A DNA stretch of 34,841 nt from Streptomyces sp. RP5T (lineage in GTDB: Bacteria > Actinomycetota > Actinomycetes > Streptomycetales > Streptomycetaceae), in assembly GCF_003933965.1 (NCBI RefSeq), contig NZ_RSAJ01000022.1, positions 1 through 34,841 on the forward strand, written 5' to 3'. The notes beneath the pieces were generated by a model. That model made no database searches, was not told the DNA's origin, and saw only the letters and a list, made by a program, of their open reading frames with translations. The position numbers were made by a program, and so were the translations under genes. Every line of letters begins with the position of its first letter. Position 1 is the stretch's first letter. Shown piece by piece: positions 15,129 to 23,544 of this stretch.

Positions 15129-16193
15129 ATGATCAACAGGCGCACCTTCAGCAAGGCCGTCGGTCTGGGTGCGGGCGCGGCTGCCGTCTCACTGACCGGC
15201 CCGCAGACCCAGGCGTCCGCCGCACAGCGTCCGAGCGGCACCGCGGCTCCTACGGTGCCGACCATCGCGGCCGGCACCCACACCGAGTTCAGCACGCTGC
15301 AGCACGTCAAGGCGGGTGTCCTGGACGTCAGTTACGCCGAGGTCGGCCCCGCGCACGGCCCGGTCGTCGTCCTCCTGCACGGATGGCCGTACGACATCCA
15401 CAGCTTCGTCGACGTCGCGCCGCTCCTGGCCGACCTGGGCTACCGCGTCCTCGTCCCGTACCTGCGCGGCCACGGCAGCACCCGCTTCCTGTCCCGCCAC
15501 ACTCCCCGCACCGCCGAGCAGTCCGCGATCGCGTTGGACATCATCGCCTTCATGGACGCCCTGAAGATCGAGAAGGCGGTCCTCGCCGGTTTCGACTGGG
15601 GGTCGCGGACCGCGGACATCATCGCCGCCCTGTGGCCCGAGCGGGTCAAGTCCCTGGTGTCGACCAGTGGTTACCTCATCACTGACCGCAAGGCGCAGTT
15701 GGGGCCCGCTCTTCCGGCCGTGGAGCACAACTGGTGGTACCAGTGGTACTTCGCCACCGACCGCGGCGTGAAGGCCATGGAGAACGTCGACCAGCGCATC
15801 GCGCTGTGCCGCTACGTGTGGACGCTGGTCTCCCCCAACTGGGACTTCTCCGACGCCACCTTCGCGCGCACGGCCGAGGCCTTCAAGAACCCCGACTACG
15901 CCGCGATCGTCCTCTACAACTACCGCTGGCGCATCAGCCTCATCGAGGGCGACCGACGCTACGACCGCCACGAGCGCAAGCTGGCCGCCCAGCCCCCCAT
16001 CGGCGTCCCCACCGTCACCCTCGACGCCGCCCTGGACCCGTTCACGGCACCGGGTGACGGCAGCGCGTACCGCAGCCACTTCACCGGTCCCTACCTGCAC
16101 CGGACGATCGCCGACATCGGGCACAACCTCCCGCAGGAGGCGCCCACCGCCTTCGCCCAGGCCGTGGTGGACGCCGACCATCTCCGACGGTGA
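15129..16193 (+). CDS. Tat-exported alpha/beta hydrolase, epoxide-hydrolase/dehalogenase type
   Basis: 354-aa protein. The N terminus MINRRTFSKAVGLGAGAAAV has a twin-arginine motif NRRTFSK and an AxA site near residue 32, so it is probably exported folded. The alpha/beta fold shows the oxyanion segment HGWP (84-87), RGHGSTRF, and the nucleophile elbow GFDWGSR with Asp156 rather than Ser, as in epoxide hydrolases and haloalkane dehalogenases. A later LDAALDPF may hold the acid and DIGHNLPQEAP the histidine. GGAGG lies 7 bases before ATG 15129; the in-frame extension to 15045 lacks this and the signal peptide would be buried. It is divergent from the aldehyde dehydrogenase and is followed by a TetR gene. 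Confidence 0.88.
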   Translation: MINRRTFSKAVGLGAGAAAVSLTGPQTQASAAQRPSGTAAPTVPTIAAGTHTEFSTLQHVKAGVLDVSYAEVGPAHGPVVVLLHGWPYDIHSFVDVAPLLADLGYRVLVPYLRGHGSTRFLSRHTPRTAEQSAIALDIIAFMDALKIEKAVLAGFDWGSRTADIIAALWPERVKSLVSTSGYLITDRKAQLGPALPAVEHNWWYQWYFATDRGVKAMENVDQRIALCRYVWTLVSPNWDFSDATFARTAEAFKNPDYAAIVLYNYRWRISLIEGDRRYDRHERKLAAQPPIGVPTVTLDAALDPFTAPGDGSAYRSHFTGPYLHRTIADIGHNLPQEAPTAFAQAVVDADHLRR

Positions 16194-16307
16194 CCTCACA
16201 CCGAGCCCACTGTCCGCTACAGCAACATAGCGATTACAGCTCGTTCTTCCACTCCTCCGAGGCACTAGACGTCTCAGGCAGCACATTCCGCCACTAGAAT
16301 CGGCGAA

Positions 16308-16850
16308 GTGAGAGCTGACGCAGCGCGTAATGTCGAGGCCGTTCTGACCACCGGCGCACGCATGCTCGCCGCCGACCCGGGCGCGAGCATCGCGAGTATC
16401 GCCGCCCAGGCGGGAGTCGACCGGCGCACCGTCTACCGGCGCTTCGCCTCACGCGAAGAACTCCTCGCGGCCATCTACGAAGCCCGCCTCACCGCCATCG
16501 AGCAGGCCATCCAGGACGCCCGTCTGCGCGAGGCACCCGTCGCGGTCGCCCTGCACCGCTACGTCGAGAACATCATCAGCGTCAACCGCACCTGGCCCGT
16601 CGACCTCGCCCGCATGCTCAGCGACGACAGCGTCCACGCCCGGCGCGACGCGGCCATCGAGGAGGTCGACACCTTCCTCCGGCGCGCCACCGACGAAGGC
16701 CTGCTGCGTTCGGACCTCCCGCAGGGCTGGGCGAGCGCGCTGCTGCCCCAGCTCATGCACCTGGTCTCCCGGCAGCTGCCCGAACTGAGCGCGGGCCAGG
16801 CGGCGGACGTCGTCGTCGACACCCTCCTCAACGGACTCGGGACGTCCTGA
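16308..16850 (+). CDS. TetR/AcrR family transcriptional regulator
   Basis: 180-aa regulator with a typical N-terminal helix-turn-helix: SIASIAAQAGVDRRTVYRRF then ASREELLAAIYEARL (about residues 25-62), and an alpha-helical ligand-binding domain. GTG 16308 is the start; no strong ribosome site precedes it. It follows the exported hydrolase by 114 bases in the same direction. A small dyad CGCTA (16215-16219) and TAGCG (16228-16232) lies in that gap and may be an operator. Its likely targets are itself, the hydrolase or the aldehyde dehydrogenase; the ligand is unknown. Confidence 0.9.
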   Translation: MRADAARNVEAVLTTGARMLAADPGASIASIAAQAGVDRRTVYRRFASREELLAAIYEARLTAIEQAIQDARLREAPVAVALHRYVENIISVNRTWPVDLARMLSDDSVHARRDAAIEEVDTFLRRATDEGLLRSDLPQGWASALLPQLMHLVSRQLPELSAGQAADVVVDTLLNGLGTS

Positions 16851-16893
16851 CACACCGGCAGGCGCGACCCTACTGAGCGACCGTGCCCCGAAC

Positions 16894-16911
16894 CGGCCGG
16901 CCGACCGGCCG
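16894..16911 (+). terminator. Possible terminator after the TetR gene
   Basis: CGGCCGG (16894-16900) and CCGGCCG (16905-16911) form a 7-bp GC-only stem with a CCGA loop, 43 bases after the TetR stop. The remaining sequence up to 17027 shows only the ribosome site of the next gene. Confidence 0.5.
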
Positions 16912-17027
16912 CCCAGGTCTGCAAGTGGCAGGTTCTGGTCAAAGGCTCGCCAAACCCCGGATGCCCTGTCCCCCTCGTGGTCGGGTCTCCACCGACGGCT
17001 GTATCACCGCCCGTTCGGGAGGACCTG

Positions 17028-19682
17028 GTGTCAGCACCCACTCGTAGAAGACGATGGCTCACGATCTGCGCCATCACCGCAACCGCCGGACTCGTCGCGA
17101 TACCCGCGAGCGCCGCGCCCGGCCGACACGACAGCACCCCCTTCGGAGCCCGCACGCTCGCTCGACTCGCCGCCGAGCGGGCCCAGTCGGTGGGCACCAT
17201 GAGCCCCAGGCTCAAGGAGGACGACGGCGACGACGGCAACGAGGCGGACGAGATCGCGGAGGGCGCGGACCAGTACGCCGAAGCCCGCACCTCGCCCGGC
17301 ATCGTCGCCCCCGGCGCCTACGGGGCCGCGTGGCGCAGCCTCGCCGAACTGCCGCGCACCGGCGGCAGTTGGCGCAACGTCACCGACCTGCCGTACGACT
17401 CCGACGACCCGCGCTACCGGGACATCGACTCCAACTCCAGTGGCGGCTCGGGCAATGTCACCGGACGGATGGCCGCAATGGCCGCCGACGACGACGGGTA
17501 CGTGTACGCGGGCAGTGCCGGCGGCGGGGTGTGGCGGTCCCGCAGCGGCGGCGGGCGCTGGCAGCCCGTCAGCGACCGGCTCCCCTCCCAGTCCACCGGC
17601 GCGCTCGCCCTCGACGGCGGCGGACGGCTGTGGCTGGGCACCGGGGAGGCCACGACTAACGCGGACGCCTACCTCGGCAGCGGCGTCTACGTCCTGTCCG
17701 ACCCGCATCACGGCACGTTCTCCACCCGCGGCCGCGTCGGCGGCGACGAACTGGAGTCCACCACCATCCACCAGCTGCGTTTCGGCGGCGGCAAGGTGTG
17801 GGCGGCGACCAGCGAGGGCGTGTGGAGCCACTCCACGAAGAAGCTCAGCGGCGCCTGGAAGCTGGAGTTCGCACCCAACCCCGCTTACCTGCCCGGTGGT
17901 TCGAAGAGTGACGACCCCAGTGCCGCCTACAAGAACATCACCAACGACATCGCGATCGACCCGAAGAACCCCTCCCGCGTCGTGCTCGCGGTCGGCTGGC
18001 GCAGCGGCGACGACTACAACGGCTTCTACACCAGGACGAACGGCGCCTGGACCAGGATCACCAGCGGCTTCGGCGACCTGCCGACCGACCCGGACGACGT
18101 CGGCAGCGTCACCTTCGCCCGCTCCGCCGACGGCTCGCGCTATTACGCCATCGACCAGTCCCCCGAGCAGCTGAACACCAATCCCGACAGTGGCCTGGAG
18201 GGCATCTACGTCTCCAAGTCGGGCTCCCCGACTGGCCCTTGGACGAAGATCGCCGACTACCAGGGCCTGGCCGCCTCCGGTTCGGCACTGACCTCCCCGG
18301 GCTACATGCCCGGCGTGCAGGCCTGGTACAACCAGTTCCTCACCGTCGACCCGGCCGATCCCGAGCACGTGTACGCCGGCCTGGAGGAGGTCTACGAGAC
18401 CAAGGACGGCGGCGGCACCTGGTCGGCCGTCGGCCCGTACTGGAACTTCGGTTTCCCCTGCTGGAGCATCGACCCGGCCAAGCAGACCGGCGACTGCAAC
18501 CCGACCACCCACTCGGACCAGCACGGCGTGGCGATCGGCCGCTATCACGGCAAGAGCTTCGTGTACGTCGGCAACGACGGCGGCGTCTACAAGCGCCCCC
18601 TCAACGGCTCCCAGGACCCCTCCGGGCACGCCACCGACTGGACCTCGCTCAACGACGGCACCATCGACACCCTCCAGTACTACTCGGTCGGCGTCGGCAA
18701 GGACCTGGACCACGGCGGCTTCTCCGTCACCGGCGGTCTGCAGGACAACGGCCAGTCCGTCCTGCGCGGCGACGACACGGTGATGGGCTCCAACTTCGGC
18801 GGCGACGGCGGCGACACCCTCACCGACCCCGCCAACGGCTGCGACATCGCTGAGGAGTACGTCTACCTCTCCGTCCAGGTGACCCAGAACTGCGCCGTCA
18901 ACGACGGCAGTTGGATCGACGACCCGGGCAAGGCCACGTCGTACAACGTCGCCCCGCCCGACAACGCCACCGGCGAGGCACGCTTCATCGCCCCGCTCGC
19001 GGCCGACGCGAAGAACAGCTCGACCTGGATCGCCGGCGGCCGTCACATCTGGGTGCAGACCCACGGCTACGCGATCCGCAGCGCGTCGGAGTGGAAGAGC
19101 GTGTACGACCTCGGCTCCGGCCGTACCGCGACCGCCGTCGCGGCCTCGGGCGGCAAGGTGTACGCGGCCTGGTGCGGCCCCTGCAACAACCAGGGCTTCG
19201 CCCGCGGCATCTCCGTCGGGAACGCCGACGGCACCGGCTGGCACGACGTCACCCTGCCCGCCGGCGGCGCGGACGGGACCGTACCCAATCGCTACCTCAG
19301 CGGCTTCGCCGTCGACCCGAAGAACGCCGACCACGTCTACCTGACGGTCAACGGGTTCTCGCGGCAGTGGACCGAGGGACCGGGCGCCGGGGTCGGCCAC
19401 GTCTTCGAGTCCAGGAACGGCGGCACCACCTGGAAGGACATCTCGAAGAACTTCCCCGACGTACCGGCCGACTCCGCGGTCGTCACACCGAACGGTGGTC
19501 TCGCCGTCGCCACCGACCTGGGCGTCGTCTACCGCGCGGCAGGACGCGCGAGCTGGCAGCGCGTCGGTTCGCTCCCGGCAGTCGCCGTGCTCCAGCTGAA
19601 GCTGAGCCCCGACGGCCGCACCCTGTACGCGGCCACCCACGGCCGCGGCATCTACACGATCAAGGTGCGGGACTGCGGCTGA
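17028..19682 (+). CDS. Secreted BNR/Asp-box beta-propeller protein (sialidase- or VPS10-like)
   Basis: 884-aa exported protein. The N terminus has TRRRRW, a hydrophobic core LTICAITATAGLVAIP and a cleavage site ASA-AP. The mature protein has Asp-box-type repeats: SRSGGGRWQ (near 17545), KDGGGTWSA (near 18405) and SRNGGTTWKD (near 19415), with intervening repeats DPADPEHVYAGL, DPKNADHVYLTV and GTLY/RTLYAATHGRGIY. This suggests a sortilin/xyloglucanase-like propeller used for glycan or peptide binding; no clear catalytic residue can be picked, so enzyme activity is not claimed. GTG 17028 has GGGAGG 5 bases upstream; the longer ATG at 16977 would put extra residues before the signal peptide. It converges on the lipoprotein gene. 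Confidence 0.85.
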   Translation: MSAPTRRRRWLTICAITATAGLVAIPASAAPGRHDSTPFGARTLARLAAERAQSVGTMSPRLKEDDGDDGNEADEIAEGADQYAEARTSPGIVAPGAYGAAWRSLAELPRTGGSWRNVTDLPYDSDDPRYRDIDSNSSGGSGNVTGRMAAMAADDDGYVYAGSAGGGVWRSRSGGGRWQPVSDRLPSQSTGALALDGGGRLWLGTGEATTNADAYLGSGVYVLSDPHHGTFSTRGRVGGDELESTTIHQLRFGGGKVWAATSEGVWSHSTKKLSGAWKLEFAPNPAYLPGGSKSDDPSAAYKNITNDIAIDPKNPSRVVLAVGWRSGDDYNGFYTRTNGAWTRITSGFGDLPTDPDDVGSVTFARSADGSRYYAIDQSPEQLNTNPDSGLEGIYVSKSGSPTGPWTKIADYQGLAASGSALTSPGYMPGVQAWYNQFLTVDPADPEHVYAGLEEVYETKDGGGTWSAVGPYWNFGFPCWSIDPAKQTGDCNPTTHSDQHGVAIGRYHGKSFVYVGNDGGVYKRPLNGSQDPSGHATDWTSLNDGTIDTLQYYSVGVGKDLDHGGFSVTGGLQDNGQSVLRGDDTVMGSNFGGDGGDTLTDPANGCDIAEEYVYLSVQVTQNCAVNDGSWIDDPGKATSYNVAPPDNATGEARFIAPLAADAKNSSTWIAGGRHIWVQTHGYAIRSASEWKSVYDLGSGRTATAVAASGGKVYAAWCGPCNNQGFARGISVGNADGTGWHDVTLPAGGADGTVPNRYLSGFAVDPKNADHVYLTVNGFSRQWTEGPGAGVGHVFESRNGGTTWKDISKNFPDVPADSAVVTPNGGLAVATDLGVVYRAAGRASWQRVGSLPAVAVLQLKLSPDGRTLYAATHGRGIYTIKVRDCG

Positions 19683-19683
19683 G

Positions 19684-19735
19684 TCACCGTCGCGCGTCAC
19701 GGTGAAGGGGTGATCCCGGGTCCCGGGGTCACCCC
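19684..19735. terminator. Two tandem hairpins between convergent genes
   Basis: First stem TCACCGT (19684-19690) with ACGGTGA (19699-19705); second GGGGTGA (19707-19713) with TCACCCC (19729-19735). They follow the BNR gene and the second overlaps the end of the lipoprotein gene. Together they make a likely bidirectional terminator. Confidence 0.6.
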
Positions 19736-20283
19736 GCCGTCGTGTGCGGCACCACGTTCACCCGCAGCGTGAAGGCCACGCCGCCCGGCCCCGCCAGGTC
19801 CGGTTCCTTGGCCAGGGTGGTGATGTCGGCGGCGCCACCCCGCGTGTCCGCGCACCGCAGGGGGGCTCTCAGGGTGCCGTCCGCGTCCACGTGCCGGCCG
19901 GACGGCAGGACGAACACCGGGGCGGAGCTGCGCACTGCGGTCCAGCGTTTGCCGTCCGTACGGGGGCGCAGGACGAGCGACACCACGGTCCCGGGCCGCA
20001 CACAGATCTGCCGCCGGACCGGATCACCCGGGGACACGGTGACCGTCACGTGCCCGGCGGCACAGCTCTTCGCTGAGGAAGGCGAAGGGGAAGGGGTGGA
20101 CGAATGGGAGGACGAGGGGGACGCAGAGGCCGACGCGGACGTCGGCCCACCGGACGCCGTGCCGGTGGCCGCGCCCGTCGGCGGCGTCGAGGAGCCGCCC
20201 TCGGACGGTCCTCCGGACGAGCCGCCGCACGCCACCAGGACGATCGCCCCCGCGATCAGCCAACCCCCGGCCCACCATCGCAT
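19729..20283 (-). CDS. Lipoprotein with Ser/Pro/Thr-rich spacer
   Basis: 184-aa lipoprotein. The signal is MRWWAGGWLIAGAIVLVACG with lipobox LVAC and the lipidated Cys at residue 19. A low-complexity Gly/Ser/Thr/Pro/Ala stretch of about 60 residues follows, likely a wall-spanning spacer, then a ~100-aa predicted beta-rich domain beginning CAAGHVTVTVSPGDPV and with three further Cys, two of which may form a disulfide. The function is not recognised. GGGAGGT lies 6 bases before ATG 20283; the in-frame extension up to 20421 has no ribosome site and would bury the signal. It converges on the BNR-protein gene. The spacer is rich in potential O-glycosylation sites. Confidence 0.8.
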   Translation of the reverse strand: MRWWAGGWLIAGAIVLVACGGSSGGPSEGGSSTPPTGAATGTASGGPTSASASASPSSSHSSTPSPSPSSAKSCAAGHVTVTVSPGDPVRRQICVRPGTVVSLVLRPRTDGKRWTAVRSSAPVFVLPSGRHVDADGTLRAPLRCADTRGGAADITTLAKEPDLAGPGGVAFTLRVNVVPHTTAG

Positions 20284-20456
20284 CCGTACACCTCCCGGCC
20301 GCCCGGCTCCCACGGACCCAGCATGCTCCACAGTGGCCTCCCTGAGGCCACGCGGCCGAAGAGGGATGACCGCCCGGGCAGACGGTGGCGCACGCCCGCC
20401 GCCGACCACGGCCGGCCACACCCTGCCTTCGCGGCAACGACCCCGCTTCCGCGACC

Positions 20457-21335
20457 TCAGTCCCGCTGCGCGGCCGCCTCCACCACCGCCTTCAGCTGCC
20501 CCAGCGGATCCGGGCCGGCGATCCGCAGGACGACCGTGTTCGCGCCGGCGGTCGCGAGTTCGCGGATCCGCTCGGCGGCCCGGGAGGCGTTCCCGGAGAC
20601 GGTGAACACCTCGTGCTCCGGGCGGCCGAGCCAGGCGGCATGCCCCTCGACGTGCGGATGCAGGGTCCGGGCCACCTCGTCGGCGTCATCACCGACGCAG
20701 GCGAAGGCGAAGACCGTCAGGGTGTGGCCGGACTCGGCACCACCCTTGGCGATCAGCGCGCGGGCGTTCTCCAGGTCGTGCGGACCGTGGCCCTCCGCGA
20801 TCACGGTGCCGTCCGCGACCCGTCCGGACAGTTCCAGTGAGCGAGCGCGCACCACGCCCGCGACCACCGGCGGGGCCTCGGCCGGAGGGTGCGTCAACTG
20901 GACACCGTCCAGGCGGACTTCGCGCCCCGCCAGCTCCACCCGCTCCCCGCGCAGCAGTGCGCGTACCGCGGTGATCGTCTCCTCCAGCAGGGCCAGCGGG
21001 GAGCGTGCGGCCGCGCCCACCTGGGCCATCCACTCCTGCACCCCGTGTCCGATCCCGGCGACGAGGCGCCCGGGGAACACCCTTGCCAGGGTGGCCAGTT
21101 CCATCGCGAGGAGGGCTGGGCTGCGCAGTGGTGCGGGGGCGATGCCGATGCCGACCCTGATGCGTTCCGTGGCTCCCAGGGCCACGGCGGCGGCGGACAC
21201 CCCGCCGTTCCATCCGAGGTCCTCGACCACCCACACGTCGTCCACGCCGAGCGCCTCGGCCTGCCGCGCGAACCCGGGCAGTCCCTCGGGGGCCCAGTCG
21301 CGGTCGTACATCACACCGATCCGTACCTTCGTCAT
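20457..21335 (-). CDS. LLM-class (luciferase-like) oxidoreductase
   Basis: 292-aa protein of the bacterial luciferase-like, probably F420- or flavin-dependent, family. Seen: RIGVMYDRDWAPEGLPGFARQAEALGVDDVWVVED at the start (with breaks for the usual loops), VALGATERIRVGIGIAPAPLRSP, ELATLARVFPGRLVAGIGHGV, and the C-terminal ANTVVLRIAGPDPLGQL. The substrate is not known. The start MTKVRIG at 21335 is chosen because family similarity begins there; there is no strong ribosome site, and the alternative start 12 codons upstream is Pro-rich. It is separated from the upstream DUF5302 gene by a strong terminator, so it probably has its own promoter. Confidence 0.88.
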   Translation of the reverse strand: MTKVRIGVMYDRDWAPEGLPGFARQAEALGVDDVWVVEDLGWNGGVSAAAVALGATERIRVGIGIAPAPLRSPALLAMELATLARVFPGRLVAGIGHGVQEWMAQVGAAARSPLALLEETITAVRALLRGERVELAGREVRLDGVQLTHPPAEAPPVVAGVVRARSLELSGRVADGTVIAEGHGPHDLENARALIAKGGAESGHTLTVFAFACVGDDADEVARTLHPHVEGHAAWLGRPEHEVFTVSGNASRAAERIRELATAGANTVVLRIAGPDPLGQLKAVVEAAAQRD

Positions 21336-21420
21336 AGGCGGGAACCTATGCGGCGGTGACAGATCGTTCAACGGTGTATCGGTGCCGGTGGACGAGTACC
21401 TCCGGCGTCCGGGAGCGCGT

Positions 21421-21452
21421 CGGGCACCTCACCTTGGTAGGTGAGGTGCCCG
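21421..21452 (-). terminator. Strong intrinsic-type terminator after DUF5302 gene
   Basis: Perfect 14-bp stem: CGGGCACCTCACCT (21421-21434) and AGGTGAGGTGCCCG (21439-21452) with a TGGT loop. It lies 40 bases downstream of the DUF5302 stop. It lacks a U tract. Because GGTGA/TCACC also form part of the GTCACC operator described elsewhere, I checked it against that motif: the spacing and core do not match, so it is called a terminator. Confidence 0.8.
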
Positions 21453-21492
21453 GAAGCGTTCACAGAGGTGTCAGGGCCGGTCGGGGTCCGGT

Positions 21493-21735
21493 TCAGCCCC
21501 CGCTCTTGCGGCGGAAGGACCGCTGGCTCGACGCCGGGCCGTGCGTCCCACGGATCTTTGACGCGTTGGGGTTGGCCGCGAGGTCGGCGGCGTCCGCCTC
21601 CGCGCCGCGCTTGCGGGCCAGGGCCTCGCGGAACTTGCGCTTGAGGTCGTAGTTGCCGTCGCTGTCGGGCGCGAGCGCTGACGTCTCGGGCTCAGCCGGC
21701 TCCGAACCTTCTGGGGATGCAGCTTCTGCGGTCAT
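21493..21735 (-). CDS. DUF5302 family protein
   Basis: 80-aa protein that matches the actinomycete DUF5302 pattern: an acidic N terminus, then LKRKFREALARKRGAEADA and the C terminus GTHGPASSQRSFRRKSGG. Its role is unknown. An excellent ribosome site AGGAGGT lies 6 bases before ATG 21735. A strong hairpin follows it. It lies between the LLM oxidoreductase and the zinc-independent quinone oxidoreductase genes on the same strand. Confidence 0.85.
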   Translation of the reverse strand: MTAEAASPEGSEPAEPETSALAPDSDGNYDLKRKFREALARKRGAEADAADLAANPNASKIRGTHGPASSQRSFRRKSGG

Positions 21736-21774
21736 CGTGACCTCCTGGGTTCGGGCAGTGGGAAGCACAGCTTG

Positions 21775-22785
21775 TCATGCCGTCAGCACGATCTTTCCCC
21801 GGATGTGCCCTCGAGCGGCGCGTTCGTGTGCCGCCTGGGCGTCCTTGAGCGCGAACGTGCTGTCGATCGCGACGCGGATCGTCCCCGCGTCGACCAGGCG
21901 ACCGAGTTCGGCGAGCTGCGCGCCGTTCGAGCGGACCTGGGTGGCGGTGACGGTGACACCGAGCCTCGCGTTCTCCTCGTCGTCGAACGCGCCGAAGTAC
22001 ACCGGGTAGAGCGCCCCGCCGCGCTTGACGGTCCGCAGGAAGCGCCTGCTGTCGGGGCCTCCGACGGCATCCAGGACGAGGTCGACGTCATGGGCGACCT
22101 CGTCCGGCCTGACCTTGGTGTAGTCGATGAACTCGTCCGCACCGAGTTCACGCAGGAACGGCTCGTGGCCACCGGAGGCCACGGCGATGACACGGGCCCC
22201 CTTCCACTTGGCCAGCTGGAGTGCGAGATGCCCCACGCCCCCGGCGGCACCGTTGACGAGCACGGTGGTCCCGCCGTCGAGCGCCATCGGGCGGTGCGGG
22301 GCCGCCTGGAACGGCGAGGGGTGGTCGTGCCCGAGCTCGATCAGGAACTGCCACGCCGTCAGCCCCGACATGGGCAGACCGGCGGCCCGCACATGGTCGA
22401 CGGAGACCGGCTTGCGGGCGAGGTCGGACGCCGGCGCGGCGACGTACTCGGCGTAGGCGCCGGCCTGGAGTGAGGTGGGGAAGCGCAGCAGACCGAACAC
22501 TTCTTCCCCTACGGCGAGGTCCTCGACGTCCGGGGCGACGGCTTCCACGGTTCCCGAGACGTCGGTTCCCGGAGTGAGGGGAAGGTGGAACGGGGGCTTG
22601 AGTTCGGGAGGCACGTCGGGCATGCCTTCGCGGGCGTACCAGTCGGGCGGGTTGAGGCCCACGGCATGCACGCGCACGAGCACCTCTCCCGGGCCCGGTT
22701 CGGGGACCGGTACCTCCTCATGGCGGAGCACCTCGGGGCCTCCGAACTCGTGCAGACGGATCGCCCTCATCGTGTGTGCCGGCAT
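21775..22785 (-). CDS. NADP-dependent quinone-oxidoreductase-like (MDR) enzyme
   Basis: 336-aa medium-chain dehydrogenase/reductase, zinc-independent quinone-reductase type. The N-terminal MRAIRLHEFGGPEVLRHEEV, NPPDWYAREG, PLTPGTDVSGTVEAV and the Rossmann motif VNGAAGGVGHLALQLAKWKGARVIAVAS are typical. No structural-zinc cysteines are seen. ATG 22785 (MPAHTMRAI) is chosen over 22770 because AGGAGAG lies 6 bases upstream. It is divergent from a TetR regulator, with a symmetric operator array between them, so it is probably controlled by that protein. Substrate unknown; a role against electrophilic quinones or enones would be typical. Confidence 0.9.
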   Translation of the reverse strand: MPAHTMRAIRLHEFGGPEVLRHEEVPVPEPGPGEVLVRVHAVGLNPPDWYAREGMPDVPPELKPPFHLPLTPGTDVSGTVEAVAPDVEDLAVGEEVFGLLRFPTSLQAGAYAEYVAAPASDLARKPVSVDHVRAAGLPMSGLTAWQFLIELGHDHPSPFQAAPHRPMALDGGTTVLVNGAAGGVGHLALQLAKWKGARVIAVASGGHEPFLRELGADEFIDYTKVRPDEVAHDVDLVLDAVGGPDSRRFLRTVKRGGALYPVYFGAFDDEENARLGVTVTATQVRSNGAQLAELGRLVDAGTIRVAIDSTFALKDAQAAHERAARGHIRGKIVLTA

Positions 22786-22819
22786 CGTTTCTCTCCTGTC
22801 CGTGTTGCGGGATACGCTT

Positions 22820-22882
22820 ATCCGGATCAGCGCTCCAGTTATCCGGATCACTGATCCGAATATATGGACCACTGATCCGGAT
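22820..22882. promoter_or_regulatory. Symmetric four-element operator array (ATCCGGATCA family)
   Basis: ATCCGGATCA at 22820-22829 and 22841-22850 (21-base register), then the reverse elements TGATCCG at 22852-22858 and TGATCCGGAT at 22873-22882, again 21 bases apart. The whole 63-base array is symmetric about base 22851; the middle two elements make CGGATCA-C-TGATCCG. It lies between the divergent MDR and TetR genes. The 21-base register puts elements on one face of the helix, which fits cooperative binding of a TetR dimer pair. Confidence 0.75.
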
Positions 22883-22901
22883 CGTCAACCAAGAGGGGCA
22901 C

Positions 22902-23483
22902 ATGCGCGCCGACGCCAGGAAGAACCGCGATCACCTGCTCACCGTGGCGGGCACCGTCATCACCGAGCAGGGCGTCGACGCGTCGCTGCGCGACATCGCA
23001 CGCCGGGCCGGCGTCGGACTGGCCACGCTGATCCGCCACTTCCCGACCCGGGAGGCACTGCTCGAAGCGCTGCTGCGCACGAGCTTCGACGAACTGGCGG
23101 CGCAGGCGGCCGACCTCGAAACGGCGGCGGAACCGGACGACGCCCTGGCCTCGTGGCTGCGGGACTTCGTCGCCTGCGCGCACAACTACCGCGGTGTCGT
23201 GGCGCTCATGGTGACGGCCATCGAGGACCCGGAGTCCGCGCTGCACGCCTCGTGCGTCGCGATGCGCGCCGCCGGCACGCGGCTGCTCGTCCGCGCACAG
23301 GAGCGGGGCGTGGCGCGCACCGACATCGACGGCACCGACCTGTTCGCCCTGGCCGGGTCACTCGCCTGGCTCAGCGACCAGCCCTCGCTCGCCGACCGCT
23401 CCGCTCACCTCTTCGACGTGGTCGCGAGCGCCATCCTGAGAAGCCCAGGGGGCGCCGAGGATTCGGCAACGCCGGCGCCCTAG
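22902..23483 (+). CDS. TetR/AcrR family transcriptional regulator
   Basis: 193-aa regulator. Helix-turn-helix: DASLRDIARRAGVGLATLIRHF then PTREALLEALL, about residues 27-60; the C-terminal domain is alpha-helical. The start at 22902 (MRADARKNRD) has AGAGGGG just upstream and avoids translation of the operator array. It is divergent from the MDR oxidoreductase and probably represses both itself and that gene through the 63-base array between them. The inducing ligand is unknown; the regulator's role is inferred from position. Confidence 0.92.
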   Translation: MRADARKNRDHLLTVAGTVITEQGVDASLRDIARRAGVGLATLIRHFPTREALLEALLRTSFDELAAQAADLETAAEPDDALASWLRDFVACAHNYRGVVALMVTAIEDPESALHASCVAMRAAGTRLLVRAQERGVARTDIDGTDLFALAGSLAWLSDQPSLADRSAHLFDVVASAILRSPGGAEDSATPAP

Positions 23484-23496
23484 CCGGGACCGGTCT

Positions 23497-23526
23497 CCGT
23501 CGCCGTCGCCGTCGCCGTCGCCGTCA
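23497..23526. repeat. Hexanucleotide tandem repeat (CCGTCG)
   Basis: Four perfect CCGTCG units and a fifth differing at its last base. It lies in the 61-base gap between the TetR stop and the acetyltransferase start. A unit of six would not shift a reading frame, so any effect would be on promoter spacing. Confidence 0.85.
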
Positions 23527-23544
23527 CACGATACGTTGGCCGGC

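Noticed and set aside
17031..19700. 889-codon open frame on the minus strand opposite the BNR protein
   Set aside because: It mirrors the real gene with biased composition and no recognisable domain.
21421..21452. Strong inverted repeat with AGGTGAGGTG as a further copy of the GTCACC operator
   Set aside because: The arms are GCACCTCACCT-type with a 4-base loop, and the 9-base centre and GTCAAG core are missing; it fits a terminator after the DUF5302 gene.
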